The notes below the pieces were generated by a model, which was not told the origin of the DNA, did no database searches, and was given only the letters and a program-made list of their open reading frames with translations. DNA of 45,941 nt from contig JAEELO010000034.1 of the NCBI GenBank assembly GCA_016282705.1, positions 1 through 45,941 on the forward strand, given 5' to 3'. Both the position numbers and the translations under genes were made by a program. Source of the DNA: Candidatus Gastranaerophilales bacterium (GTDB lineage Bacteria > Cyanobacteriota > Vampirovibrionia > Gastranaerophilales > Gastranaerophilaceae). Positions 1 through 9,221 of the stretch are shown in pieces (the first letter of the stretch is position 1; each line of letters starts with the position of its first letter).

Positions 1-1
1 A

Positions 2-3000
2 ATAGGCGGTACAGGAAACGACCAATTCACAGGTGGAAAAGGCTCTGATACCATTAAAACAGGTAAAGGTAAATCTAAGACTATTTATATAAGTAAAGGT
101 GATGGTAATGATACTATTTATCATCAGGCAACTAAAACTACTGTTAATGTAAAAGGGGCTAAAGCTGCAGATAAAAAAACTTTCAAAAAAAACGGTAACG
201 ATTTAATCCTTACATATACTCACGCAGGTACAAAAACAAGTGAAGTATTAACATTTAAAAATTATTTTTCTCAAAAAAATAAAAACATTTATTTAGGCAA
301 GCAAAAACTTGAAACCTTAATAAATAAAACAGGAGGATTGGCTGTTACAGGTTCAGGTAATATTACAGGTACTAGCGGTAATGATACAATAACAGGAAGT
401 GCTTCTAATGATACTATAAATGCTGGTGCAGGTAATGATACAATAAATGCCGGAAAAGGCAATAATACATTATACTTCTCAAAAGGAAACGGAACAGATA
501 CAGTTTTAAAAGGCGGAGGAACAGATACTCTTGTATTCCAAACCGAAAAGAGTTTATCAGGATTAAAAGCAGCATATTCAGGAAACAATGTTGTAATAAC
601 CTATGACGGCGGTAGTGTAATTTTAAAAGACTATAAATTAGGCGGACATAGTGCGAAATATGTTCAAGTGGGTTCCACTAAAAAGGCAATATCTGATTTC
701 TTTAAACCTGCACCATCACCATCATATTATGTAATAAACGGTACAAGCGGTAATGATAGTCTTAAAGGAAAAGATGGATATGATTGCAAAATAGATGGTG
801 GTGCCGGCAATGATACAATAATAGGCGGCAACGGAAATGATACCATATATGCCGGAGCGGGTAATGATTCCATAAATCCAGGATTAGGAAATAACTACAT
901 TTATCTTGGCAAGGGTGCAAATACCATAGTTTATGATGAATTGAGAACCGAAAGAAGAGATACAATAGCTAATTTTGGGCCGGATGATATATTGTATTTC
1001 CCTACTTTCACAAGACCTCAAGACTTATTTTTTGATGAATATAATGAGGAATTAGATTGTTTAACAGTTGGGTTGAATTCTAATAATTTAAGGATAAATA
1101 TCCTTGATTATTCAAATACTAACAGAAACGGATATGTAAAATTCGGTGATAATGATCCGATGCGAATGGAGGATTTCTTAGCAACTCATTACCAAAATCG
1201 AATACGCATATACAGCAACGGTGCGGATACCGTTAAAGACCTTGAATATGGCGGGAAAATATATACCCGTGGAGGAAATGATACTATAACAAATGTTCGT
1301 TACAATGATGGCAGGGATTTACGGCTATATACGGGCGCAGGAGATGACAGTATAACTGGTCTTGGCTCTTATACATTTGTATATGGCGGAACGGGAAATG
1401 ATACCATTGAAACAGGCTCTTTTGCTCAAAGTATATATTTCTATGGTGAAGACGGTGATGATGTAATAAAAGTTTTATACGGTTCAAATCAAAGAGGTAC
1501 TTATTTGAACGGGGATGCCGGTAATGATACTATTGTAGGCTGCCAGCATATGTATGGCGGAGATGGTAATGATGACATTACCGCCGTGAGTGCAAAATGC
1601 AGTGAGAATTACTCACATATTTCCGGTGGTGCCGGAAATGATATATTCCGCAGGGATAGCGGAAATAGTGGTGATATATACTACGGATACAGTACGAATG
1701 AATCTGCCGGAAATGATATAATTTTTGACAATTTCTCAGGTGAGAGCCATATAGACTTTAGTGGCAGAGATAAGGATGCGGCTAAATTTTTAGATTCTGT
1801 TAAATTTTTCGTAAGCGGTAATGATTTAATTCTGCGATACAAGGATATGACAACAAATTCTTATGACAATAATTCCATTACAATTAAAGATTACATGACT
1901 TCCGAAAATAAAAATAATTTGAAATTTTATGTAAGCGGATCCGGGTATGGATTTGAACCCATGGAATTTTATATCTCACAAAAAGGTTATACCGGAGATG
2001 TGATGAACGGTACGGATGCAGGAGAATCGATAGAAGGGACCTTATATAATGATACAATTTACGGTTTAGGCGGTAATGATACAATATCCGGTGGTGCCGG
2101 CAGAGATTATATCGACGGTGGTGACGGTGATGATGAACTTGACGGCGGAAGTGACACCAACACAATCTGTGGTGGTGCAGGAGCTGATGTTATTTATTCT
2201 TTCGGTACTGATACTATCTATGGCGGTGCCGGAAATGATGTTATTCATTTAAACGGAAACTCAAATGTAGAAATCTTTATTGCTCCTGATGACGGTAACG
2301 ACAGAATTGCAGGGGGGATTAATAATACAACGCAAACAAATATTAACACTGACCAAAGTGCGTCATTCTGGGCACAAAAAGATGAAAATTCACTCATAAT
2401 CAATTCTTTAGCTTATAAAAACGGTGAATATTACGAGCAGCAAATAACAATTAATGATTACTATAATGGTGATGATATCAATACGGATGTTGCCGACAAA
2501 TTAAAAATTAACGGCTCAACCGTTGATTTTTCAGCTTTGCCGGATCCGTATCATATGACAGATACGGATAACCACGCGTACACCATGACAACACCGGGAT
2601 TCCTGTATGCAACCGAAGGGGACGACACCATAACAGGTTCTGACGCTGCTGATGTAATTTATGCAGGCGGCGGAAATGATGTTATCAACGCAAAAGGCGG
2701 AGATGACATGATTTATCTTGGCTCAGGTACTACAACTTTAAAAATTAATTTGTATGTGTTGAATGCGACTGTTCATAATCCGGGTGAATCTTCCGAATGG
2801 ACAGAATATACCGAAAACGGAGCCAAAACAATTTGTATGAAAGATGATACTTATCTGATACTTGATTTTGATGATGAACTACTTAATGCGGGTGGTACAG
2901 GTGTGTTCTGCCGCGGGTCAGGTACAGATAATGATTTGTATATCTCCGTAGATGGCGGTATGGGTTATTGCTTGAGAATAAAGGATTACTTTGACGCAAA

Positions 3001-5161
3001 TGGAAATCCAAAAACAGAACATGTCGTTATGAATATTAAAGGTTCAACATACACAGTTCCAGGATGGGCTGACGGAAGTTATTGGGGAAGAACATTTGAT
3101 GTTCAGCCGTTTGGTGAATACGACGGCGTTATCCATGGTACAAATATGCCTTATGAATGGTTGATGTATTCAGGCGGTTTCGGAAAAGACGACACAATAT
3201 ACGGCGGAAACGGAAACACCGAAAATATCTATGTTCGTAACGGTAACGATGTTATTTACGCAAATGAGGGTACAAAAAATATATTTATATCCGGTAACAG
3301 AAGCAGTAGTGACTTGTATCTGGGAACTAATCCAAATACCAAAACCACACTATATTTAGGCGGAGTAGATTATAATAGTAATTATGCCGCAACTCCGACA
3401 TCATCAGGAGATTTATATCTTTCATGGAGCTGTCATGAAAATGATTACGGTTATGACAAATATGGTTGCGACACCCTAATTCACAATTGGACAACGAGAA
3501 CATCTCAGTTTGATATAAAAATAACAGGTGATAACAGAGGTAATACTTTAAGAGGTTATAACGGTATAGCAACAACTATAGATGGTGGTCTTGGTAATGA
3601 TGTGCTTTATGGCGGTACAGGTGTTGATACGTTTAGTTTCGATTTAAATCTGGAAGGCGGTTATGGTACAGATACTATTGAAGGCGGGGCAAACTCTTCT
3701 GACATATTACAGTTTGAGTGGACTTCAACCGGCGGTGTAAGTTTTGATAACTTTAAATTCTATAAATATGGCAATGAGAGCCTTGTTATAGGCACAAAAA
3801 ATCAAGATAATTCAGATGGTTATGTAATAATTAATAAATACTATACTACTGATGATAAGATAGACAGAATGATTATTAATAAAGATGCTGCAGATAATGA
3901 AGAAGCATCTCTATCAGAAATACTCGGTGAAATCGGTGATGCTATGGGTATATATGCAAGAGCTGCAGGTAAAACGACAATTACCGGTACTGAATACTCC
4001 GATATTTTGATGGGTGAACACGGTCAAAATACGATAGAAGGCGGAGCAGGAGATGATAAAATATATTCAACCGGAGGAACAAATTATATAACAGCAGGTG
4101 AAGGAGATGACTCAATATATTTAAACGGCGGAGATAATACTTATATATTTAATGCCGGTGACGGTTCTGATACCCTTTATCAAGGGGCAACTTATGGAAC
4201 GAATACCCTTGAATTTAAAGATGCTACAATAGATCAGTTGTCAGCTGTCGCGGGTTATGACAGACAGGGATATGATCTTTTGATTCACTATGATGAAGGA
4301 AATACTTTAACGGTAAAAGACTACTATGATTCAAGTAAGAATAAAATTTCTTATGTAAAAGATTCTACAGGAACACAATACAAAGCTTCAGATTACTTCA
4401 AGAATGTTATATATGTTACCGGAGCAATGGGCAGCGGAACAACAAAAGATGATGAAATAAGGGTACAAAGTACAAGTACTTCTTTGATATATGGCGGCAA
4501 AGGAAGTGACAGAATATGGGGCGGAAATAACGCTGAAACAATATTCTCTCACACAAGCAATTATGATTATGATACAACCCCGGGTGTAGTTGATGAAATT
4601 CATGCAGGCGGCGGAAATGATACAATATTTGCTTGGTCTGACAAAAATATAGTATATGGTGACGCAGGAGACGATTATATTTATGTAAATACAAGTCAAA
4701 CAAGTGTTATATATGATTCTCAGGGAAATGACACAATAAGCATTAATCCTGTTGATGAACCGTCTACTGAAGCTAATTTCGAGAACTTACATTTTGTATT
4801 TAATGTTGATAATACAGGCAAGGTTGATACAAACGGTTTAAGAATATTAACAACCGATGATTTTGAATTGTGGCAAGATAATGTTAATGACACAAATATT
4901 AAAGATATTAGTATTGCTGCGGATTCTGAAGGTAACGGATGGGATTGTATTGAAACAATCATAGATTATAACAATAATGCTGTAAACATAAATACAATTA
5001 AGGATGTTAAAGCTGATATTGTACAATGGTTACAGTCAGACTATTGTAGAACGAAAGAATATGACAGTGTTTCAGATGTTCTTACCAAAAAGGATGCAAC
5101 TGATATTGAAACATTAATAAATAAATTTAATACTGTTAATACCCCAAGTAATTGGACTTAA
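2..5161 (+). CDS. Giant RTX-like calcium-binding protein, 5' end missing
   Basis: The frame is open from base 2 to the TAA at 5159-5161 (1719 codons visible). The TTG at 338 is therefore only an internal codon, and the true start lies left of the window. The protein is full of glycine-aspartate nonapeptides of the GGxGxDxhx type (for example GGAGNDTIIGGNGNDTIYAG), which in RTX proteins form calcium-binding beta-rolls. RTX blocks alternate with about eight copies of a 'NDLxIxY...xIKDYY' module near bases 200, 590, 1050, 1820, 2390, 2930, 3780 and 4270. These resemble the haemolysin-type calcium-binding protein related domain (PF06594). The last 100 or so residues are not repetitive and could hold a type I secretion signal, but no exporter genes are nearby. 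It is probably a secreted or surface protein; no catalytic domain is seen in the visible part. Confidence 0.88.
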   Translation: MGGTGNDQFTGGKGSDTIKTGKGKSKTIYISKGDGNDTIYHQATKTTVNVKGAKAADKKTFKKNGNDLILTYTHAGTKTSEVLTFKNYFSQKNKNIYLGKQKLETLINKTGGLAVTGSGNITGTSGNDTITGSASNDTINAGAGNDTINAGKGNNTLYFSKGNGTDTVLKGGGTDTLVFQTEKSLSGLKAAYSGNNVVITYDGGSVILKDYKLGGHSAKYVQVGSTKKAISDFFKPAPSPSYYVINGTSGNDSLKGKDGYDCKIDGGAGNDTIIGGNGNDTIYAGAGNDSINPGLGNNYIYLGKGANTIVYDELRTERRDTIANFGPDDILYFPTFTRPQDLFFDEYNEELDCLTVGLNSNNLRINILDYSNTNRNGYVKFGDNDPMRMEDFLATHYQNRIRIYSNGADTVKDLEYGGKIYTRGGNDTITNVRYNDGRDLRLYTGAGDDSITGLGSYTFVYGGTGNDTIETGSFAQSIYFYGEDGDDVIKVLYGSNQRGTYLNGDAGNDTIVGCQHMYGGDGNDDITAVSAKCSENYSHISGGAGNDIFRRDSGNSGDIYYGYSTNESAGNDIIFDNFSGESHIDFSGRDKDAAKFLDSVKFFVSGNDLILRYKDMTTNSYDNNSITIKDYMTSENKNNLKFYVSGSGYGFEPMEFYISQKGYTGDVMNGTDAGESIEGTLYNDTIYGLGGNDTISGGAGRDYIDGGDGDDELDGGSDTNTICGGAGADVIYSFGTDTIYGGAGNDVIHLNGNSNVEIFIAPDDGNDRIAGGINNTTQTNINTDQSASFWAQKDENSLIINSLAYKNGEYYEQQITINDYYNGDDINTDVADKLKINGSTVDFSALPDPYHMTDTDNHAYTMTTPGFLYATEGDDTITGSDAADVIYAGGGNDVINAKGGDDMIYLGSGTTTLKINLYVLNATVHNPGESSEWTEYTENGAKTICMKDDTYLILDFDDELLNAGGTGVFCRGSGTDNDLYISVDGGMGYCLRIKDYFDANGNPKTEHVVMNIKGSTYTVPGWADGSYWGRTFDVQPFGEYDGVIHGTNMPYEWLMYSGGFGKDDTIYGGNGNTENIYVRNGNDVIYANEGTKNIFISGNRSSSDLYLGTNPNTKTTLYLGGVDYNSNYAATPTSSGDLYLSWSCHENDYGYDKYGCDTLIHNWTTRTSQFDIKITGDNRGNTLRGYNGIATTIDGGLGNDVLYGGTGVDTFSFDLNLEGGYGTDTIEGGANSSDILQFEWTSTGGVSFDNFKFYKYGNESLVIGTKNQDNSDGYVIINKYYTTDDKIDRMIINKDAADNEEASLSEILGEIGDAMGIYARAAGKTTITGTEYSDILMGEHGQNTIEGGAGDDKIYSTGGTNYITAGEGDDSIYLNGGDNTYIFNAGDGSDTLYQGATYGTNTLEFKDATIDQLSAVAGYDRQGYDLLIHYDEGNTLTVKDYYDSSKNKISYVKDSTGTQYKASDYFKNVIYVTGAMGSGTTKDDEIRVQSTSTSLIYGGKGSDRIWGGNNAETIFSHTSNYDYDTTPGVVDEIHAGGGNDTIFAWSDKNIVYGDAGDDYIYVNTSQTSVIYDSQGNDTISINPVDEPSTEANFENLHFVFNVDNTGKVDTNGLRILTTDDFELWQDNVNDTNIKDISIAADSEGNGWDCIETIIDYNNNAVNINTIKDVKADIVQWLQSDYCRTKEYDSVSDVLTKKDATDIETLINKFNTVNTPSNWT

Positions 5162-5196
5162 ACAACATAATTTATTCTGTATAAATACATAATAAG

Positions 5197-5220
5197 AAGA
5201 GACGGCAAATGCCGTCTTTT
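5197..5220 (+). terminator. Intrinsic terminator after the RTX gene
   Basis: AGACGGC (5200-5206) and GCCGTCT (5211-5217) pair around a four-base loop, and TTTT overlaps the right arm. It sits 36 bases after the RTX stop codon. Its core is identical to the longer hairpin at 5344-5383 next to tRNA-Ile, suggesting a local duplication. Confidence 0.75.
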
Positions 5221-5307
5221 CTACGCTTATCAGTTCCCTCTCGAAAAACGATATTTAATCGTTTTTCTCGGCAGAGTGCTCTAACCACATACTGAATAAT
5301 TAGGCTT
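5221..5307 (-). pseudogene. Decayed tRNA-Ile copy
   Basis: On the plus strand 'tacgcttatcag' (5222-5233) and 'gctctaaccac' (5278-5288) match the anticodon/variable side and the D-arm of the intact tRNA-Ile at 5379-5455. The following 'ataattaggct' resembles its acceptor stem. The T-arm is gone. The middle is replaced by about 40 bases containing an inverted repeat (gaaaaacgat, 5243-5252, with atcgtttttc, 5258-5267). The preceding hairpin is also shared with the intact copy, so a tRNA plus its terminator seems to have been duplicated and then degraded. It cannot fold as a cloverleaf. Confidence 0.55.
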
Positions 5308-5343
5308 CACCTATTTTCATAAATTCCGATTGTTTCCTGAAAA

Positions 5344-5383
5344 CACCATAAAAGAGACGGCAAATGCCGTCTCTTTTATGGTG
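5344..5383 (-). terminator. Long hairpin terminator overlapping the tRNA-Ile 3' end
   Basis: Eighteen-base perfect arms (5344-5361 and 5366-5383) flank a four-base loop. On the minus strand the upstream arm begins inside the tRNA-Ile acceptor end and includes its encoded CCA (5379-5381). The same bases therefore serve as mature tRNA end and terminator stem. TTTT follows the minus-strand stem shortly after. Confidence 0.7.
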
Positions 5384-5455
5384 GGCCATCCTGGACTCGA
5401 ACCAGGGACCTTACGCTTATCAGGCGTACGCTCTAACCACCTGAGCTAATAGCCC
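5379..5455 (-). tRNA. tRNA-Ile(GAT)
   Basis: The minus strand folds as a full tRNA: acceptor GGGCTAT/ATGGCCC with discriminator A, D-arm with AGCTCAGGTGGTTAGAGC, anticodon stem-loop containing GAT, and T-loop GGTTCGAGTCC. CCA is encoded (5379-5381), unlike in the tRNA-Cys and tRNA-Gly genes of this window. No rRNA genes are adjacent although tRNA-Ile(GAT) is often in rRNA spacers. Confidence 0.96.
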
Positions 5456-5506
5456 TCAACCTCTCTCTGAAATTATACTCTCATAAACATTTTTAAAAAT
5501 CAAGCA

Positions 5507-5800
5507 TTATTCTTCAGTTAATGGTCTTAAAAGTATTATGGAATTTAAATTTAACTGCAAGAATTCATGCGTTTCAGCTTTTCTGTTTGGAAATTCTCTA
5601 TGAATTACTTTACAATCCTTTATGGCAACAAATCTCTTTGTACCGTTTAATATATCAGATAGTACTCTGTTTTTTCTTCCTGTTTTCGGCATAAATACAT
5701 TACCGGTTATTTGGTAATCCTTTGTAATTACCAAAACTTTTTCCGACCATATACCGGTTACCATCTTATTTTCTTCTTCTGTATTTATATCTTTACTCAT
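5507..5800 (-). CDS. Small protein at the end of the secretion/pilus operon
   Basis: A 97-residue soluble protein starting 16 bases after the pilC/gspF stop, with an AAAGGG-type ribosome site before the ATG. It has a beta-rich look: a 'VLVITKDYQITGNVFMP' stretch, then 'RVLSDILNG' and 'FVAIKDC'. This layout resembles small single-domain proteins of the DUF6812 kind. That match is from memory and weak. Position at the end of the operon suggests a role with, or co-regulation with, the secretion machinery. No signal peptide or membrane segment is seen. Confidence 0.75.
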   Translation of the reverse strand: MSKDINTEEENKMVTGIWSEKVLVITKDYQITGNVFMPKTGRKNRVLSDILNGTKRFVAIKDCKVIHREFPNRKAETHEFLQLNLNSIILLRPLTEE

Positions 5801-5816
5801 ATAATTCTACCCTTTC

Positions 5817-7019
5817 TTATACGGAATATGATTGGAATAATGGTAAATATAACGATAATGCCAAGAAACATACAATAAAACCGATAAATATAAGCAATAT
5901 AGGTTCTATCAATTTCCCGATTGTGTCAATTACAGTATCTAATTGCTGGTCTATGTGCTGAACACTTTGAGTCATCAATTCTCCCAAACGCCCTGACTGC
6001 TCACCTGTTGATACCATGAACAATATCATTTTCGGGAATATATTCGCAGCCTTTAATGACTCAGATAAGTGCGCACCTGCCTGCATCTTCTTTATTGATG
6101 TTTTTATTGCATCATTCATTACAGAATTTGATAATGTGGTTCTTGATAAATACAAGCACTCTATAATCGGAATACCTGCATCATATGCAATCTGCAATAC
6201 AGTTAAAAAGTTTGAAAAAGCAGCTGCCTTTATTAAATCAGATATTAACGGTATCTTTAATACTATTTCATCAATTTTTCTTTTTGAAGGCTCCCATCTG
6301 AATAATTGAATAACTGTAAATACTATTGCAATAATAGCTATAGGAATTATTGCCCATTTATCCTTCAAAAATTCTCCTGAATTTATACAGAATTGAGTTA
6401 TTGCAGGTAATTGTTTACCCTGCTGGTCAAACATATCTTTAAATGCAGGGAATACAAACATTAACATAACTAATACTACCGCAATTGCCAAACAAACAAC
6501 AAATGCAGGATATGTTAATGCTGAAATTACTTTACCTTTAATATCACCTTGCTTCTTTAACAATTCAATAAGACGTTCAAATGTTTTATCTATTTCACCT
6601 GAATCCTCACCGGCTTTTGCAAGACCAATATATACCTGACCGAATATATTCGGATACTTTGAAATAGTATCAGATAATGTATAACCTGATATGATTTCTT
6701 TTTTTATAGTTTGTGCAAGCATCTTAACCTGTCTTGATGAAGCATTTGATTCAATAAATATTAAGCTTTCAATAATAGGTAAACCTGCTTTATTTAATGT
6801 TAAAAATGTTTGCGTAAAATCAATTTTATCTTTTAATGACAAAGACTGCAAATTCTGAGTTTTTGCAGAACCATGTAAACTTGACATCTCTTTGAGTGTG
6901 ACATTTTTATATCCCATGTTTTTTACACGGACTTTTGCCTCAACTTGAGATCTGGCATCAATTCTGCCTTTTATTTTTTCACCGTTCCATTTTTCTGCTT
7001 CATATTCGTATCTTGTCAT
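5817..7019 (-). CDS. pilC: Type IV pilus/type II secretion inner-membrane platform protein (PilC/GspF)
   Basis: At 400 residues it has the usual family length, with two copies of the T2SSF domain (about residues 65-190 and 270-390). Each is followed by hydrophobic membrane segments, the last ending in the typical PILLIFIGFIVCFLALSLYLPLF region. These proteins form the inner-membrane platform that couples the PilB/GspE ATPase to pilin assembly. The hallmark 'GLPIIESL' and 'GEDSGEIDKTFERL' stretches are present, and the repeat half carries 'GIPIIECL' and 'GEQSGRLGELM'. It begins 11 bases after the PilB stop. Pilus versus secretion use cannot be decided from this gene alone, so pilC could equally be named gspF. 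Confidence 0.93.
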   Translation of the reverse strand: MTRYEYEAEKWNGEKIKGRIDARSQVEAKVRVKNMGYKNVTLKEMSSLHGSAKTQNLQSLSLKDKIDFTQTFLTLNKAGLPIIESLIFIESNASSRQVKMLAQTIKKEIISGYTLSDTISKYPNIFGQVYIGLAKAGEDSGEIDKTFERLIELLKKQGDIKGKVISALTYPAFVVCLAIAVVLVMLMFVFPAFKDMFDQQGKQLPAITQFCINSGEFLKDKWAIIPIAIIAIVFTVIQLFRWEPSKRKIDEIVLKIPLISDLIKAAAFSNFLTVLQIAYDAGIPIIECLYLSRTTLSNSVMNDAIKTSIKKMQAGAHLSESLKAANIFPKMILFMVSTGEQSGRLGELMTQSVQHIDQQLDTVIDTIGKLIEPILLIFIGFIVCFLALSLYLPLFQSYSV

Positions 7020-7030
7020 CTTCGGCTATC

Positions 7031-9208
7031 TCACTCCTTAACAGGTCCAAGTACACGAACAAACTCATCAATAGTAGTCTTTCCATCTATGATGTGTTTT
7101 AAGCATGCTTGATGCAATGTATTCATTCCTGCACCTACAGCAGCTTCTTCAATTGTAATATCATGCGCACCTTGCGCAATAAGTTTCTTTATTTCCTTTG
7201 TTATAGGCATTATTTCATATACACCAAGACGACCTTTATAACCTTCATAATTACATTTATCACAACCGTTTGGTTTGTATATAGGTGTTTTCATGAAATC
7301 TTGAATTTCTTTTTCACCGCCGGCAATAACAAGCTCAGCTTCTTCTCTTGTCGGATAGTACTGCGTTCTGCAATGAGGACACAAATTTCTGACAAGACGT
7401 TGTGCAATAATACCTACTAATGTAGATGAAACTAAATAATCTTTCGCACCCATATCAATTAATCTGGTAATTGTTGATGCTGCAGAGTTTGTGTGAAGCG
7501 TTGATAATACCAAGTGACCTGTTAAAGCAGCTGAAATAGCTGTTTCCAAAGTCTCTATATCACGAATTTCACCGACTAATATAACATCAGGGTCCTGTCT
7601 TAAAATAGCACGCATACATGATGCAAACGTAATACCCGCTTTTGCATTAATCTGCGATTGGTTTATACCGTCAATCCTGATTTCTATAGGGTCTTCAATT
7701 GTAGTTATATTAATTTTTTCATCATTAATTGCTTTTAACAACGTATATAATGTGGTTGTTTTACCTGAACCTGTCGGACCTGTTGTTAAAATAATACCAT
7801 TGGGCACACTCTCCATCTTCTTAATAAGTTCTGTATCTTCTTTTGAAGCACCTACAATTACCATCTCTGATTTTGAAGATGCCATTGAAACAGCCGGTGC
7901 AAGAATTCTTATAACCATCTTTTCTGCATCGCCAACAGGAAGAGTGTTAATACGGAAGTCATAGTCTTTATCTTTATATGTGATAGAGAATGAACCGTCC
8001 TGCGGTCTTCTGTGTTCAGCAATATTCATTTTTGATATTACTTTTAAACGTGTAAGAATTGCTAATTCAGACTTTTCAGGCAGTTTTAATGCAACTCTTA
8101 AAATACCGTCTTTTCTGTATCTTACAACGTAACAATCTAAACGAGGCTCGATATGAATATCGCTGGCACCCATATCAATACCGTCAGATATCATTTTATT
8201 AACAAATTTTACAACTATGTTTGAATCATCTTTTAACTCTTTTTGAGCTTGCTCAAATAATGTTTCTTCTCTTTCAAATGCATGTGCCTGTCTTTCGATT
8301 TTTCTTGAAAGTTTTTTAGTAGCCTTTGCATTTTCATTAAAGAACTTTTGCATAACCATATCAAACTCAAAATGAGTAATTATCAATATTTGAGGTTTGA
8401 TTCCCGTATATGCAATAATGTTATTCATTGCTTGCTTATCATTAGGGTTAACCATCCCGACTACAAGCGTTTTTCCGTCTTCACTGCTGATTGGAACAAC
8501 TTTATACATTTTTATAAAGTCTTCAGGCAATATTGAAAGCGTTTCTTCTGTTAAATTCAACTGATCTTCAGTAACAACATCAAATCCAAGTTGAGCTTTT
8601 AATGCCATTTTTAATTGTTCCAGAGAAATAATACTCTGACGAACTAATATTGTTCCTAACGGAGTATGCTCTTTCTTTGACATTACTAATGCATTAAAAA
8701 TTTGTTCCTCTGTCGCAAGTCCCATATCGACGAGAACTTCACCAATTTTCTTTGCAAAATATTTACTCTCATCCTCATCATAATCATCATATGAATGAGA
8801 AATATCAGCACTGTCAATATTTTCTTCTAATAAAACATCTTCTGTTTCATCTGAATCGTATTTTAATAATATTTCATTCTGTTGAGAAGAAATTTCGGGA
8901 GCATTTATCTGAATTTCAGTATCAGGCTCCTCTGAAATTGTATTATCCTTAACATAATTTAATATTTCATCAAAATCAGAACGTTCTACTTTCGCAAACT
9001 TAATACTGTCAGGAACTGCACCTACTGCTTGATTTAATTGTAATCTTACATCATTTTGAGTAGTTTCCGGAGTAATTACAACATATACAAAACCATTTGC
9101 ACGACACAAAGGTACATATAAACTGTTTTGCATTTTGCTTATATCAAAGTTTGTAATATATGATAAATCAATCTTGGCTTTTATTTTTTCAACATTGGAA
9201 CTTGTCAT
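7031..9208 (-). CDS. pilB: Type IV pilus/type II secretion assembly ATPase (PilB/GspE)
   Basis: This 725-residue cytoplasmic hexameric ATPase powers pilin polymerisation. Residues about 150-300 form an MshEN-type N-terminal domain. Walker A GPTGSGKTT lies near residue 478, an aspartate-box segment reads ITTIEDPIE, and Walker B is ILVGEIRD. The His-box HLVLSTLHTN and a four-cysteine zinc site (CPHC and CDKC) are both present. Residues about 1-145 add an acidic, poorly conserved N-terminal region (DDYDEDES), making it longer than many PilB proteins. It sits between secretin and PilC genes in the same operon. No PilT retraction ATPase is in the window. Confidence 0.95.
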   Translation of the reverse strand: MTSSNVEKIKAKIDLSYITNFDISKMQNSLYVPLCRANGFVYVVITPETTQNDVRLQLNQAVGAVPDSIKFAKVERSDFDEILNYVKDNTISEEPDTEIQINAPEISSQQNEILLKYDSDETEDVLLEENIDSADISHSYDDYDEDESKYFAKKIGEVLVDMGLATEEQIFNALVMSKKEHTPLGTILVRQSIISLEQLKMALKAQLGFDVVTEDQLNLTEETLSILPEDFIKMYKVVPISSEDGKTLVVGMVNPNDKQAMNNIIAYTGIKPQILIITHFEFDMVMQKFFNENAKATKKLSRKIERQAHAFEREETLFEQAQKELKDDSNIVVKFVNKMISDGIDMGASDIHIEPRLDCYVVRYRKDGILRVALKLPEKSELAILTRLKVISKMNIAEHRRPQDGSFSITYKDKDYDFRINTLPVGDAEKMVIRILAPAVSMASSKSEMVIVGASKEDTELIKKMESVPNGIILTTGPTGSGKTTTLYTLLKAINDEKINITTIEDPIEIRIDGINQSQINAKAGITFASCMRAILRQDPDVILVGEIRDIETLETAISAALTGHLVLSTLHTNSAASTITRLIDMGAKDYLVSSTLVGIIAQRLVRNLCPHCRTQYYPTREEAELVIAGGEKEIQDFMKTPIYKPNGCDKCNYEGYKGRLGVYEIMPITKEIKKLIAQGAHDITIEEAAVGAGMNTLHQACLKHIIDGKTTIDEFVRVLGPVKE

Positions 9209-9221
9209 TATTTATTTGTCC

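Noticed and set aside
338-5161. Start of the RTX gene at TTG 338 with an AGGAGG-like sequence
   Set aside because: The frame is open from base 2 with the same repeat type, so 338 is internal; the AGGAGG codes for Gly-Gly.
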